Shown here: positions 45,518 to 53,535 of the stretch, in pieces
Position numbering within the stretch: position 1 is the stretch's first letter
Layout: each line of letters starts with the position of its first letter
Assembly (NCBI GenBank): GCA_900143635.1
Contig: FREY01000006.1
Coordinates: 62,001-126,000, forward strand
Length of the DNA stretch: 64,000 nucleotides
Origin: Rhodobacteraceae bacterium Alg231-04
GTDB taxonomy: Bacteria > Pseudomonadota > Alphaproteobacteria > Rhodobacterales > Rhodobacteraceae
Reading direction: 5' to 3'
Program-made: the position numbers and the translations under genes
The notes under the pieces: generated by a model
The model's input: only the letters and a program-made list of their open reading frames with translations
The model's database searches: none
What the model was told of the DNA's origin: nothing

Positions 45518-46683
45518 GCCTTGCCCTCCAGAATGGCGGCGCTGGAACAGACGCCGCGGTCATAGTTGATCATGCCAAAGCCGGAGACCAGCGCCCGGCG
45601 CGCGTCCTTCACCTGTGTCGGCCCAGCCGTCTGCGTCACCTGCCGGATCGCTTCAACCAGACCGATGAAACCGCCAGCGGCCCCGGCCTGTCCTGCTGAC
45701 AACTGCCCACCAGACGTATTATGCGGGAAATCACCGCTGATGGTCAGATCATGATCGCGCACAAACTGCGGGCCTTCGCCCTTGGCGCAAAACCCCAGAT
45801 CCTCCATCTGCATCATCGAGATGACCGGGTAGTCATCGTAAGTCTGCACCAGATCCATGTCCTGCGGGGTGCAGTCTGCCATGCCGTAAAGCTCACCAAT
45901 GTCGACAGTCCAGCCGCCGCGCATCTGGATCGGGTCCTCAGAATGGGCGTTGTGGCGTTCGATGGCACCAGACAGGGTGGCGTAAGGCAGGCCGCGTTTT
46001 TCGGCTTCCTCCACCGACATCACCAGAAACGCCTCGCTGCCCGCCACCGGCATCACGCAGTCAAACAGGCAGACCGGATCGGCAATGGGCCGCGCGGACA
46101 TGTATTGCTCCAGCGTTAGCGGTTTTTTCATCACCGCATGGGGGTTCTTCAGGGCGTTTTCACGTTGGGACACAGCAATGCGGCCGAAATCCTCGCGGGT
46201 GGCGCCGTAGTCCTGCATGTAGCGATCCATCAACAGCGCGAAGTTGGCGTTTGGCCCGCCAAACCCATAGGCATAAGACGCATCCAGCGCGAAGCGAGAA
46301 AAACCGCCAAGCAGCAAGCGGAATGTCTCCACATGGTTGGCATCACCGGCGCAGCAAGCCACAATGCTGGCGTCTCCGGCCTGCACGGCACGGGCCGCGC
46401 GGCGCAGGGCGATCACCCCCGAGGCACCGCCCATCGGCACGTTGTCGAGCCAGCGCACGCAGAGACCCAAATGCTGGGTCAGGCCCACCGCCGTATCGGG
46501 AAACAGCGTGAAGGAGGACACGGTAAAACCGTCCACGTCCTGCGGTTTCAACCCTGCGGCATCCAAGCTGCCGCGCAGCGCCCGCGCGATCCACCAATGG
46601 GCAGTCTGCGTCGAATAGCGCTCGTAAGGCTGGGTAAAGGGCGCAACAATCGCGACGCCGTCGTAAGAGGCTCGTTTGCTCAT
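45514..46683 (-). CDS. thiolase-like protein, probable DUF35-partnered retro-aldolase
   Basis: A 389-residue protein with the thiolase/SCP2-thiolase fold. Where thiolases carry the nucleophilic cysteine (CASG-type), this protein has GGASG with Gly86. Where they carry GHPxGA, it has GQAGAA with Gln332. The NTSGG and YDDYPV (Tyr282) segments are kept. Loss of Cys and His is, from memory, also the pattern of Ltp2, the steroid retro-aldolase that works with a DUF35 protein on a tertiary beta-hydroxyacyl-CoA. The adjacent DUF35-SDR and acyl-CoA ligase genes support that. I infer cleavage of a 3-hydroxy-acyl-CoA side chain with release of acetyl-CoA. It overlaps both neighbours by ATGA. Confidence 0.8.
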   Translation of the reverse strand: MSKRASYDGVAIVAPFTQPYERYSTQTAHWWIARALRGSLDAAGLKPQDVDGFTVSSFTLFPDTAVGLTQHLGLCVRWLDNVPMGGASGVIALRRAARAVQAGDASIVACCAGDANHVETFRLLLGGFSRFALDASYAYGFGGPNANFALLMDRYMQDYGATREDFGRIAVSQRENALKNPHAVMKKPLTLEQYMSARPIADPVCLFDCVMPVAGSEAFLVMSVEEAEKRGLPYATLSGAIERHNAHSEDPIQMRGGWTVDIGELYGMADCTPQDMDLVQTYDDYPVISMMQMEDLGFCAKGEGPQFVRDHDLTISGDFPHNTSGGQLSAGQAGAAGGFIGLVEAIRQVTQTAGPTQVKDARRALVSGFGMINYDRGVCSSAAILEGKA

Positions 46684-48302
46684 GCTTTCTGCCGTTTCTT
46701 CAGGTGTCTGGTGTCGATTGTGGCGGGATTAGCAACCAGCGACAAGGCCAGCTGTTTCAGCTCCTTGCGCTGAATCTTATGGGTCGAGGTCAAGGGCAGT
46801 GCCTCCACAAAGGCCACGTAGCCCGGCACCTTGTAATAGGCCATCTGCCCCAGCGCCCAGCGCACGATTCCTGCGGCCTTTTCCGGCGAGGGGTCCGACA
46901 CGGAAAGGCAGGCAAAGACTTCATCGCCGCGCAGGTCATCCGGCACGGCGGCCGCACCGGCTGCGGTGATGTCGGGGTGGCGCATCAGGATCGATTCAAC
47001 CTCGACCGCGGCGATGTTTTCGCCCGAGCGGCGGATCACATTCTTGCGCCGGTCGACGAAGAACATATTGCCGCCCTCGCCCATGCGCACGATGTCGCCG
47101 GTGTGGAACCAGCCATCGGCCCAAGCCTCGGCTGTGGCTTCCGGGTTCTTGTAATACTCAGCGAAGAAACCTTTGCGTGGGGCGTCGCCCTTGCGGCGCA
47201 CCAGCAGCTCGCCGCCCTCGCCCGGCGGCACATCCGCGCCCGCTTCATCGACCAGCCTCACGTCCAGCCAGTCCGGCACCTGTCCAAGTGCTGACTGGCC
47301 GATCAGCCGGTCATGCCCATGGGCCGAGATCACCGCACCTGCACCGGTTTCGGTCATCGCCCAGGCTTCCATCAGGGGAAAGCCAAAGCGGGCCTCAAAC
47401 GCGGATTGCAGTTTCGGGTCGACGCCCGCGCCAAAGCCGAAGCGGACGCTATGCGCCTGATCCTGCGAGGACGGTTCAGCCCCCATCAACATCGAAGGCA
47501 TCACGCCAAGGTAATGCAGACAAGTCGCGCCACTGTCGGCCACGTCCTGCCACCATGTAGAGGGGTGGAAACGGTCCAGCGCGGTGAGGCAGCCGCCGAC
47601 GGTCATCATCGCCATGAAGGAATAGGCCATCGCGTTCATATGGAAGATCGGCAGCGGGGTAATCATCCGCTCGCCTTCGTCTGTCAGCGAGACGATGCCA
47701 CCCAGCGTGGCATACCAGCGACCGACTTCCAGGAAATACTCATTGGCCAGCACGCAGCCCTTGGGGTTGCCCGTGGTGCCCGAAGTATAAAGCACCGCAG
47801 CCTCGCGCGCGGCCCCTATCGCATCGCGGGCCACAACGGCGCCTGCGCGGGGGGCTGGCAGATCTGCACCCAGCGTGACCGCTTTGCAGTCCACGCCTGC
47901 GGCATCCGCAGCCTCTTGCAGGCCGGGCGCGCGGGCATCTGTAGCGATAATCAGCGCGGGTTCAGCATGGCCGATCAGATATTCCAGCTCGGCCGCGCGC
48001 AGGTCCGGGTTGATCGGTACGATCGACAGGCCCAGCTTGTTGGCCCCCAGCCAGATCAGGAAGAACTCGGGCCGATTTTCCAACAACAGCGAAATCCGCA
48101 TGCCCGTGGAATAGCCCGCCGCTGACAACCGGTCGGCCCAGACATCAGCGGCAGCAAGGCTTGCCCCAAAGGAGGTCTCTCCGGCGTCAATTCCATAGAT
48201 CCCTGCCGTGACCGGCAGGACATTCAACAGCGGTCGTTCTGCCCATTTCTGAGCAGAAGCCGCCAGCACCGCATAGACGCTGGTTTGGTCTTCAGGGATC
48301 AT
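46680..48302 (-). CDS. acyl-CoA ligase (AMP-forming)
   Basis: A 540-residue ANL-family ligase. The ATP-binding loop YTSGTTGNPKG is at residues 172-182. The A5 region is EAWAMTETGAG, the A7/A8 region GWFHTGDIVRMGEGGNMFFVDRRKNVIRRSGENIAAVEVE, and the catalytic lysine is in STHKIQRKELK. Overall it looks like the CaiC/medium-chain type rather than the benzoate-CoA ligase type, so it more likely activates a side-chain carboxylate than a ring carboxylate. In the proposed route it would activate 3-hydroxy-2-oxindole-3-acetate. Overlapping ATGA junctions join it to the oxygenase beta gene and the thiolase-like gene. Confidence 0.88.
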   Translation of the reverse strand: MIPEDQTSVYAVLAASAQKWAERPLLNVLPVTAGIYGIDAGETSFGASLAAADVWADRLSAAGYSTGMRISLLLENRPEFFLIWLGANKLGLSIVPINPDLRAAELEYLIGHAEPALIIATDARAPGLQEAADAAGVDCKAVTLGADLPAPRAGAVVARDAIGAAREAAVLYTSGTTGNPKGCVLANEYFLEVGRWYATLGGIVSLTDEGERMITPLPIFHMNAMAYSFMAMMTVGGCLTALDRFHPSTWWQDVADSGATCLHYLGVMPSMLMGAEPSSQDQAHSVRFGFGAGVDPKLQSAFEARFGFPLMEAWAMTETGAGAVISAHGHDRLIGQSALGQVPDWLDVRLVDEAGADVPPGEGGELLVRRKGDAPRKGFFAEYYKNPEATAEAWADGWFHTGDIVRMGEGGNMFFVDRRKNVIRRSGENIAAVEVESILMRHPDITAAGAAAVPDDLRGDEVFACLSVSDPSPEKAAGIVRWALGQMAYYKVPGYVAFVEALPLTSTHKIQRKELKQLALSLVANPATIDTRHLKKRQKA

Positions 48303-48778
48303 GGCAGCAGCTGAATATTTCCGAAGGCAGCATCTGAGTTCAACAGATCCACCCGCTTGTTTGCGATGCGGATCTTGCCGTCCACCAGTTTCAACTCATG
48401 GGTGGCGGTCAGCGCCAGCAGGAACTGATCGTCCAGCCGTGTTTCGATATAATGCATCGAGGTGTTGGTCTTGAACACGCCTGCTTCGGCGTCGAATTCA
48501 TCGACAAAGGGGCGCTGGATCACGTGGTGGCAGCGGCTCTTGGGTTTCTGGCTGAATGTCCGCTCACCGTTCAGGCGCTCGACCCGCAGGCGGCGCATGA
48601 AATCGTCCTCGTACAGGAGCGAGGTCATATTGTGCGGATCTTTCTGTTTATAATCGAGCGGCATCCAGTAGAAGCCGTCCTCCAGCCACAGATCCAGCCA
48701 TTCCGTATAACGGCCCTCGTCCAGCATCCGCGCTTCGGCGTAGATGAAATCGATGATGTCGTCGCGGGTGATACTCAT
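48299..48778 (-). CDS. aromatic-ring-hydroxylating dioxygenase beta subunit
   Basis: A 159-residue protein of the NTF2-like fold used by Rieske oxygenase beta subunits. It starts with ITRDDIIDFIYAEARMLDEGRYTEWLDLWLEDGFYWMPLDYKQ, continues with LLYEDDFMRRLRVERLNGERTFSQKPKSRCHHVIQRPFV, and ends with the usual KRVDLLNSDAAFGNIQLL. It gives structural support to the alpha subunit in an alpha3beta3 oxygenase. Its start overlaps the alpha stop by 4 nt, and its stop overlaps the ligase start. Confidence 0.92.
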   Translation of the reverse strand: MSITRDDIIDFIYAEARMLDEGRYTEWLDLWLEDGFYWMPLDYKQKDPHNMTSLLYEDDFMRRLRVERLNGERTFSQKPKSRCHHVIQRPFVDEFDAEAGVFKTNTSMHYIETRLDDQFLLALTATHELKLVDGKIRIANKRVDLLNSDAAFGNIQLLP

Positions 48779-50112
48779 TCCGCCGCCTCCTTTGCGCCCA
48801 TGGCCAAGGTCATGAACTTGGCCCAGGCATTCATCTGATTGCGCATCTGGCGTTCTGTCGTGCCGTTTTCGACCGCTTCAACCTCGAAGTCTTCACCGTC
48901 TTCGTGAAGGCGCTCGATGTTGATCCAGTCAGAGGCCTGCGAGTGCAGCCCCTCCTGCGCGCGTTCGTACATTTCCAGATCGTCGTGCCCCACCATGGAG
49001 GTCGGCGCGTTGATCAGACGGTTATACATGGCGGTGCGCTGGGTCAGGATGTCGGGCGCGCCTACAAGCCTATAGATGTAGCTCTCGACCAGGGTCTTGT
49101 CCGGCCCCATGGGAATAAAATTCCGCAGCTGCTGGATCGGACCCTTGATCATGATGTTGGGGAAATAGACCGTGTTGTGACGGTTCTCGCCCAGAATTTC
49201 CGCCGCGCGCTCTTCGCCGTAGGTCTCTTCCATCGCCTCGGTGTAGCCGGGAATGGTTGAGTAATCAGAGTGGATCGAGTGGTGCACGCCTGTATGGCCA
49301 TGGCCGTTGGGCCAGGTGCGGATGCCCATTTCCTCGAAGAACTCGTAAGGGCTCATGAAGGGGGCGATGATTTCCATCGCCATCGGCTTGGGCTTGTCCT
49401 CGGGCCAGTTGGCCTCCTCGAAGATCTTCACCGCGGTGCCGGCAGAGCTTTCATGGGCGACCATCGGGTGGCAGGTGTCGGTCTGGTTATCGACCAGCAT
49501 TTTCCAGTTGCACTGATGCATATAGCGCAGCGGCGGGCCTGCCACTTCGAGGCGGCCTTCGGGGGAGCGGTCGACCATATTGTCGAGCGAGGACAGGCTA
49601 TCGCCGAAATAGTCTTCGAACGAGATACCTTCATCGGCAAGGCGCGCGAAGACGAAGCCGCGGTAGTTCTTCACCTCGCCCACGGCCTGCATACCCTTGT
49701 TGGCTTCGCTTTCCTTGAACTTGGTCTGGGCGTAGCCCTTCTTCAGCGGGATCGCGAGCAGGCAGCCGTCGGTCTTGAAGCTCCAGGCGTGATAAGGGCA
49801 GCGGAAGAACTTGCCGGTGTTGCCGGCGCGGTCGATGGCGATCTTGGTGCCCTTGTGGGGGCAGCGGTTGTACAGAACCTTGATGTCATCGTCTTTGTGG
49901 CGGACCATGATCACCGGCTGGGTGCCGATCTGAGTGGTGATGTAATCACCCTTCTTCGACGTCTGGCTGTCGTGGCCGACGAAGACCCAGGTGTTGGAGA
50001 ACAGGTGCTTCATCTCCAGATCGAAGATCTCCGCGTCGATATACGTGTCTTTATGCACCTGGTGCGGTTGAACCAAAGCGTTCACCGCCTCTGGGGTTTC
50101 GTACTTTCCCAT
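48775..50112 (-). CDS. Rieske aromatic-ring-hydroxylating dioxygenase alpha subunit
   Basis: A 445-residue catalytic subunit. The Rieske [2Fe-2S] ligands are Cys84, His86, Cys105 and His108 (RCPHKGTK...RCPYHAW). The mononuclear iron site is in DNQTDTCHPMVAH, with His215 and His220 and the electron-bridging Asp212; the later GHDDLEMYERAQEG segment is also typical of the group. It resembles the benzoate/anthranilate-type large subunits in length and in having a beta partner. In the proposed pathway it would dioxygenate an indole acid; a benzoate- or salicylate-like substrate cannot be excluded. Confidence 0.93.
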   Translation of the reverse strand: MGKYETPEAVNALVQPHQVHKDTYIDAEIFDLEMKHLFSNTWVFVGHDSQTSKKGDYITTQIGTQPVIMVRHKDDDIKVLYNRCPHKGTKIAIDRAGNTGKFFRCPYHAWSFKTDGCLLAIPLKKGYAQTKFKESEANKGMQAVGEVKNYRGFVFARLADEGISFEDYFGDSLSSLDNMVDRSPEGRLEVAGPPLRYMHQCNWKMLVDNQTDTCHPMVAHESSAGTAVKIFEEANWPEDKPKPMAMEIIAPFMSPYEFFEEMGIRTWPNGHGHTGVHHSIHSDYSTIPGYTEAMEETYGEERAAEILGENRHNTVYFPNIMIKGPIQQLRNFIPMGPDKTLVESYIYRLVGAPDILTQRTAMYNRLINAPTSMVGHDDLEMYERAQEGLHSQASDWINIERLHEDGEDFEVEAVENGTTERQMRNQMNAWAKFMTLAMGAKEAAE

Positions 50113-50123
50113 TGCCTTCTCCC

Positions 50124-51071
50124 TCAGATATCCAGCACCAGACGGGCGGAATTGGCCCGGCTGACACAGATTTGCATGATGTTTCCTTCGGCACGCTCGG
50201 CCTCGGACAGGACCACGTCGCGGTGGTCCGGCTCACCCGACACCACATCGCACTGACAAATGCCGCAGTCGCCGCGCTGGCAGTCATACATGACGTCGAC
50301 GCCTGCCTCTTCCAGCACCTCGACAATCGTCTTGTCGGCGGGGATCACATAGACCTCGCCGGTGTCGGCAATCTCAACCTCGAAAGGCTGATCGCCCTCG
50401 TGGCTGGCAGGCGAGGCGAAAAGTTCGAAATGCACATGGTCATGGTCGATGCCTGCGGCTGCGGCGATCTCGCGCACCGCTTCGATCATCCCCTTGGGGC
50501 CGCAGCAATAGATCTGTGTGCCAGCGGTGGCCCCCTCGATCAGCCCCTTCAAATCGGCCGGTTTGCTGTCATCAAACCACAGCGACACACGGTCGCCATA
50601 TGCATCTGAGAGCTGCGCGCCAAAGGTGCTAAGTGCTTCGGAGCGGGTGCAGTAATGCGCCGCAAACTCTGTGCCCCGCCGGTCGAGTTCAGCCGCAAAG
50701 CTGATGATCGGAGTAACCCCGATACCACCGGCGATCAGCAAAACGGGCGCATCGCCGTCACGAAGTTCAAAATCGTTCTTTGGGGCGGTTGCAGTGACCT
50801 CCGCTCCGGCCTCCAGCGCGTGCATCGCAACAGAGCCACCCTGCCCGTCCTCTTCACGCTGAACCGCAATGGTATAGGCGGCTTGCGCATCGCCAGGCGG
50901 GGTGAAATCCACCAGCGAGTAGCTGCGTATGCCAGCCGCGCCGAGATCGAAGTCCAAATGCGCACCGGCGGTGTAGCCAGGCAGCGGCGATCCATCAGCA
51001 GCGGTGAATGTGAATTGGGCAATCCGCCCGCCAACAGGGGTTTTATCCTGCAATACCAGTTTGAGCGTCAC
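50124..51071 (-). CDS. PDR/VanB-type oxygenase reductase with C-terminal [2Fe-2S] ferredoxin
   Basis: A 315-residue flavin reductase that passes electrons from NAD(P)H to the oxygenase. The flavin-binding segment is GIRSYSLVDFTPP and the pyridine-nucleotide segment is VLLIAGGIGVTPIISFAAEL. The plant-type ferredoxin domain is at the C-terminus, with Cys264, Cys269, Cys272 and Cys302. Translation starts at GTG (51069-51071) behind GGAGGAG. Phthalate-dioxygenase-type reductases have this C-terminal ferredoxin order, whereas benzoate/anthranilate oxygenases usually use an N-terminal one, so the pairing with this alpha/beta oxygenase is unusual. It is the first gene of the oxygenase operon. Confidence 0.92.
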   Translation of the reverse strand: MTLKLVLQDKTPVGGRIAQFTFTAADGSPLPGYTAGAHLDFDLGAAGIRSYSLVDFTPPGDAQAAYTIAVQREEDGQGGSVAMHALEAGAEVTATAPKNDFELRDGDAPVLLIAGGIGVTPIISFAAELDRRGTEFAAHYCTRSEALSTFGAQLSDAYGDRVSLWFDDSKPADLKGLIEGATAGTQIYCCGPKGMIEAVREIAAAAGIDHDHVHFELFASPASHEGDQPFEVEIADTGEVYVIPADKTIVEVLEEAGVDVMYDCQRGDCGICQCDVVSGEPDHRDVVLSEAERAEGNIMQICVSRANSARLVLDI

Positions 51072-51091
51072 GTGCGTCTCCTCCGGTGATT

Positions 51092-51120
51092 AATATGAAT
51101 TTTCATATTTACGGCGTCAA
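51092..51120 (-). promoter_or_regulatory. promoter with overlapping MarR-type operator before the oxygenase operon
   Basis: AATATGAA, a 2-bp TT spacer, and TTCATATT (51092-51109) form a perfect inverted repeat. On the minus strand TTGACG (51115-51120), a 17-bp spacer and CATATT (51092-51097) make a sigma-70-like promoter. The operator therefore covers the -10 box and most of the spacer, and lies about 20 bp before the GTG start. Repression by the MarR protein encoded directly upstream is the simplest reading. Confidence 0.65.
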
Positions 51121-51146
51121 GTGATATTGCGCCCGCAAAACCATTC

Positions 51147-51620
51147 TCAGTACGGGTTCTGGCGGATATTCTCCAGAATCTGAGCCAGAATACGCATCAG
51201 ATCAGCCCGGTCATCAGAGCTGACCCCTGCCAGCATATCATCATTGGCCGCGATCATCACCGGCCAGATGTTGTCATAAAGCGCCTCACCCGCCTCTGTC
51301 AGGCGGATCAGCCTGACCCTTTGGTCTGTGTCGCTCACCTCGCGGGCGATCAGCCCCTCACCTTCCATCTTGTCCAGAGTGCGGCTCATGGTGGGTTGTT
51401 CGGCGATGGCATGCACGCAGAGTTCGCTCACCGTCAGCGCGCCGTTCACCTTCAGCGACACGACAGTACGCATGATGATGGTGGTCATGCCTTTCTGCTT
51501 CAGTTCACCCTGAATGGTCTGATTGTAACGATGCACAATCCGGTTCAGCAGGTAGCTCGACAGATGGCCAAGGCGCGCAGGCTCTCGCGGCGCGCCTGGA
51601 ATGGTGTCTTGATCCGTCAT
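51147..51620 (-). CDS. MarR family transcriptional regulator (upper-pathway module)
   Basis: A 157-residue winged-helix regulator. The core KQKGMTTIIMRTVVSLKVNGALTVSELCVHAIAEQPTMSRTLDKMEGEGLIAREVSDTDQRVRLIRLTEAGEALY is typical MarR. It lies 36 bp downstream of dctM and 75 bp upstream of the oxygenase reductase, in the same direction. The perfect inverted repeat in that 75-bp gap is the likely operator. From memory, indole-3-acetate loci of the Rieske type are controlled by MarR proteins, which fits the placement. Confidence 0.92.
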   Translation of the reverse strand: MTDQDTIPGAPREPARLGHLSSYLLNRIVHRYNQTIQGELKQKGMTTIIMRTVVSLKVNGALTVSELCVHAIAEQPTMSRTLDKMEGEGLIAREVSDTDQRVRLIRLTEAGEALYDNIWPVMIAANDDMLAGVSSDDRADLMRILAQILENIRQNPY

Positions 51621-51656
51621 GGTCGGCCTTTCTTTTCAGTGCCGCGTGATATGCCG

Positions 51657-52970
51657 TCAGAGGAAGCTAGGCAAGAACAGCACCAGCCCCGGAAGCGCCA
51701 GCAGCAAAAGCAGCCGCACAATGTCCATCACCCAAAAGGGTGTCACGCCGCGAAAGATCGTGCCGGTGGTCACATCTCCGACCACCCCTTTGAGGATGAA
51801 GACATTCAGCCCCACAGGCGGTGTGATCAGGCTGATTTCGGTGACCACAACCACGATGATGCCAAACCAGACCGGATCAAAGCCCAGCCCGGTGACCAGC
51901 GGAAAGAAGATCGGCACTGTCAGCAGCAGCATCGACAGGGATTCAAACACGCAGCCCAGCGCCACATAGATCAGCACGATCAGCCCCATCACCATCCACG
52001 GGCTGAGCCCCAGTGAAGCGACGCCGCTTTGCAGCGCCTCAGGAAGGCCGGCGATATTGACGAAGTTCGAGAACACCCATGCGCCGATCAACACCGAAAA
52101 AAGCGAGGCCGTGGTGGTGGCGGTTTCTGCCAGCACCTCTTTCAGATCGCGGAACGACAGGCTGCGACGGGCCAGCGCAATCAGGAAGGCGCCCGCCGCG
52201 CCCATGCCAGCAGCCTCGGTCGGAGAAAAGGCCAGATAGATCGGCCAGAAATCCAACGCGCCATAGAGCCCGCCGATCACCAGACCAAACAGCAAGAGAA
52301 CCGCCCAGACGCCTTTCAGGGCCGCAATCCGCCCGGCCCAATTGGTGCGCGGGCCGGCCGGCCCGGCCTCAGGGTTGCGCGACACGGTGATTTTCACCGC
52401 CAGCATATAGAACAGGATGCCCATGATGCCGGGGATAATGCCAGCAATGAACAGCTTGCCGATCGAGGTCTCGGTCAGCAGGCCATAAATCACCAGAATA
52501 ACCGAGGGCGGGATCAGAATGCCCAGCGTGCCGCCCGCCGCGATGGAGGCGGTGGACAGGCTGTCATGATAGCCAAATTTGCGCATTTCAGGCATGGCAA
52601 CCTTGGACATGGTCGCAGCGGTCGCCAGTGACGATCCACAAATCGCCGCAAAGCCGCCGCAGGCGACCACAGTCGCCATCGCCAGCCCGCCGCGCAGATG
52701 GCCAAGGAAAGCATGCGAGACCTGATAGAGCTCGCGGCTGATACCGCTTTTGTTGACCAGCAACCCCATCAATACAAACAGCGGCACCACCGACAGACCG
52801 TAGTCCTGACTGGTGTCGATAATCAGGCGCCCCGCCATGGAGATCGCGCCGCGATAGGAGGTTTCCATCATATAGCCGATCAGACCAACCAGCCCCATGG
52901 CAAAGGCAATCGGCATGCGGATCAGCACAAGCACAAGCACGGCGGCAAAGCCGATCAGAGATTCAATCAT
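51657..52970 (-). CDS. dctM: TRAP transporter large permease (DctM)
   Basis: A 437-residue membrane protein with about 12 helices. DctM hallmarks are PLFVLMGLLVNKSGISRELY, the CGGFAAICGSSLATAATM segment and LIPPSVILVIYGLLTETSIGKLF, with a matching second half ending in TEISLITPPVGLNVFILKG. It carries the substrate and sodium path of the importer. Its ATG (52970) overlaps the DctQ stop by 8 nt, so the two are coupled. Placed directly upstream of the MarR and oxygenase genes, it should import the aromatic acid that the block degrades. Confidence 0.94.
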   Translation of the reverse strand: MIESLIGFAAVLVLVLIRMPIAFAMGLVGLIGYMMETSYRGAISMAGRLIIDTSQDYGLSVVPLFVLMGLLVNKSGISRELYQVSHAFLGHLRGGLAMATVVACGGFAAICGSSLATAATMSKVAMPEMRKFGYHDSLSTASIAAGGTLGILIPPSVILVIYGLLTETSIGKLFIAGIIPGIMGILFYMLAVKITVSRNPEAGPAGPRTNWAGRIAALKGVWAVLLLFGLVIGGLYGALDFWPIYLAFSPTEAAGMGAAGAFLIALARRSLSFRDLKEVLAETATTTASLFSVLIGAWVFSNFVNIAGLPEALQSGVASLGLSPWMVMGLIVLIYVALGCVFESLSMLLLTVPIFFPLVTGLGFDPVWFGIIVVVVTEISLITPPVGLNVFILKGVVGDVTTGTIFRGVTPFWVMDIVRLLLLLALPGLVLFLPSFL

Positions 52971-53475
52971 AGTTCGGCTCCTGCCCGATATGGGCATCCG
53001 GTGTCTTGCCCAACAGGATCATCACCCCGCGCAGGATCAGTACGGCAGCGGTGATGAAGCTGGAAATCGCAATGAACCAACCGATGTAGAAGGTCGGGAT
53101 ATTCAGATATTCGGTCTGGTCGCCATAGCTTTTGGCGCGTTCGGCCAGATCGACGATCCGCCGGGCGGGAAAATACAGCATTGCGCCACAAGCCAGGCTG
53201 ATCAGCCCGTCGCGGATACGTTCCAGACGCAAGCGGGCAAAGATCGGATCTAGAAGATCGACCGAGATATGCTGCCCCTGAAAGGAAATCACCGGCAGGG
53301 CCGCAAATACTACAACCGCCATCAGCAGCCGTGTCAGCTCGGTCGCGGCTTCAATCGGGGCATTGAAAGCCGAGCGCAGGATCACATCGGCAAAGGTCAT
53401 GCACATCAGCGCAAACAGCGCCACCGAGGCAAGCGCCACCGGCAGGCGGAACAGCGCGTTCTTTGTTCTAGTCAT
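52963..53475 (-). CDS. dctQ: TRAP transporter small permease (DctQ)
   Basis: A 170-residue protein with four helices. FADVILRSAFNAPIEAATELTRLLMAVVVFAALPVISFQGQHISVDLL is the DctQ family core, and IPTFYIGWFIAISSFITAAVLILRGVMILL is the C-terminal pair. It scaffolds DctM. ATG 53475 was chosen over a GTG four codons upstream. It is separated from dctP by 60 bp that contain a strong hairpin. Confidence 0.92.
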   Translation of the reverse strand: MTRTKNALFRLPVALASVALFALMCMTFADVILRSAFNAPIEAATELTRLLMAVVVFAALPVISFQGQHISVDLLDPIFARLRLERIRDGLISLACGAMLYFPARRIVDLAERAKSYGDQTEYLNIPTFYIGWFIAISSFITAAVLILRGVMILLGKTPDAHIGQEPNYD

Positions 53476-53503
53476 GTTGGAAGGCACCAGCCAGAGGGGA
53501 TAG

Positions 53504-53526
53504 GGCCCCGCGATATCCGCGGGGCC
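53504..53526. terminator. strong hairpin between dctP and dctQ
   Basis: GGCCCCGCG (53504-53512) and CGCGGGGCC (53518-53526) make a perfect 9-bp stem with a 5-nt loop, 9 bp after the dctP stop. There is no T-tract, so it probably stabilises the dctP 3' end or attenuates, which would give more binding protein than permease, as is usual for such importers. Confidence 0.6.
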
Positions 53527-53535
53527 TTGGGCTGC

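Noticed and set aside
45514-46683. Ordinary acetyl-CoA acetyltransferase
   Set aside because: The nucleophilic cysteine and the GHP histidine are both absent.
48299-51071. Calling the oxygenase genes benA/benB/benC or antA/antB/antC
   Set aside because: The reductase has the wrong domain order for BenC/AntC, and no catechol ring-cleavage or cis-diol dehydrogenase genes accompany it.
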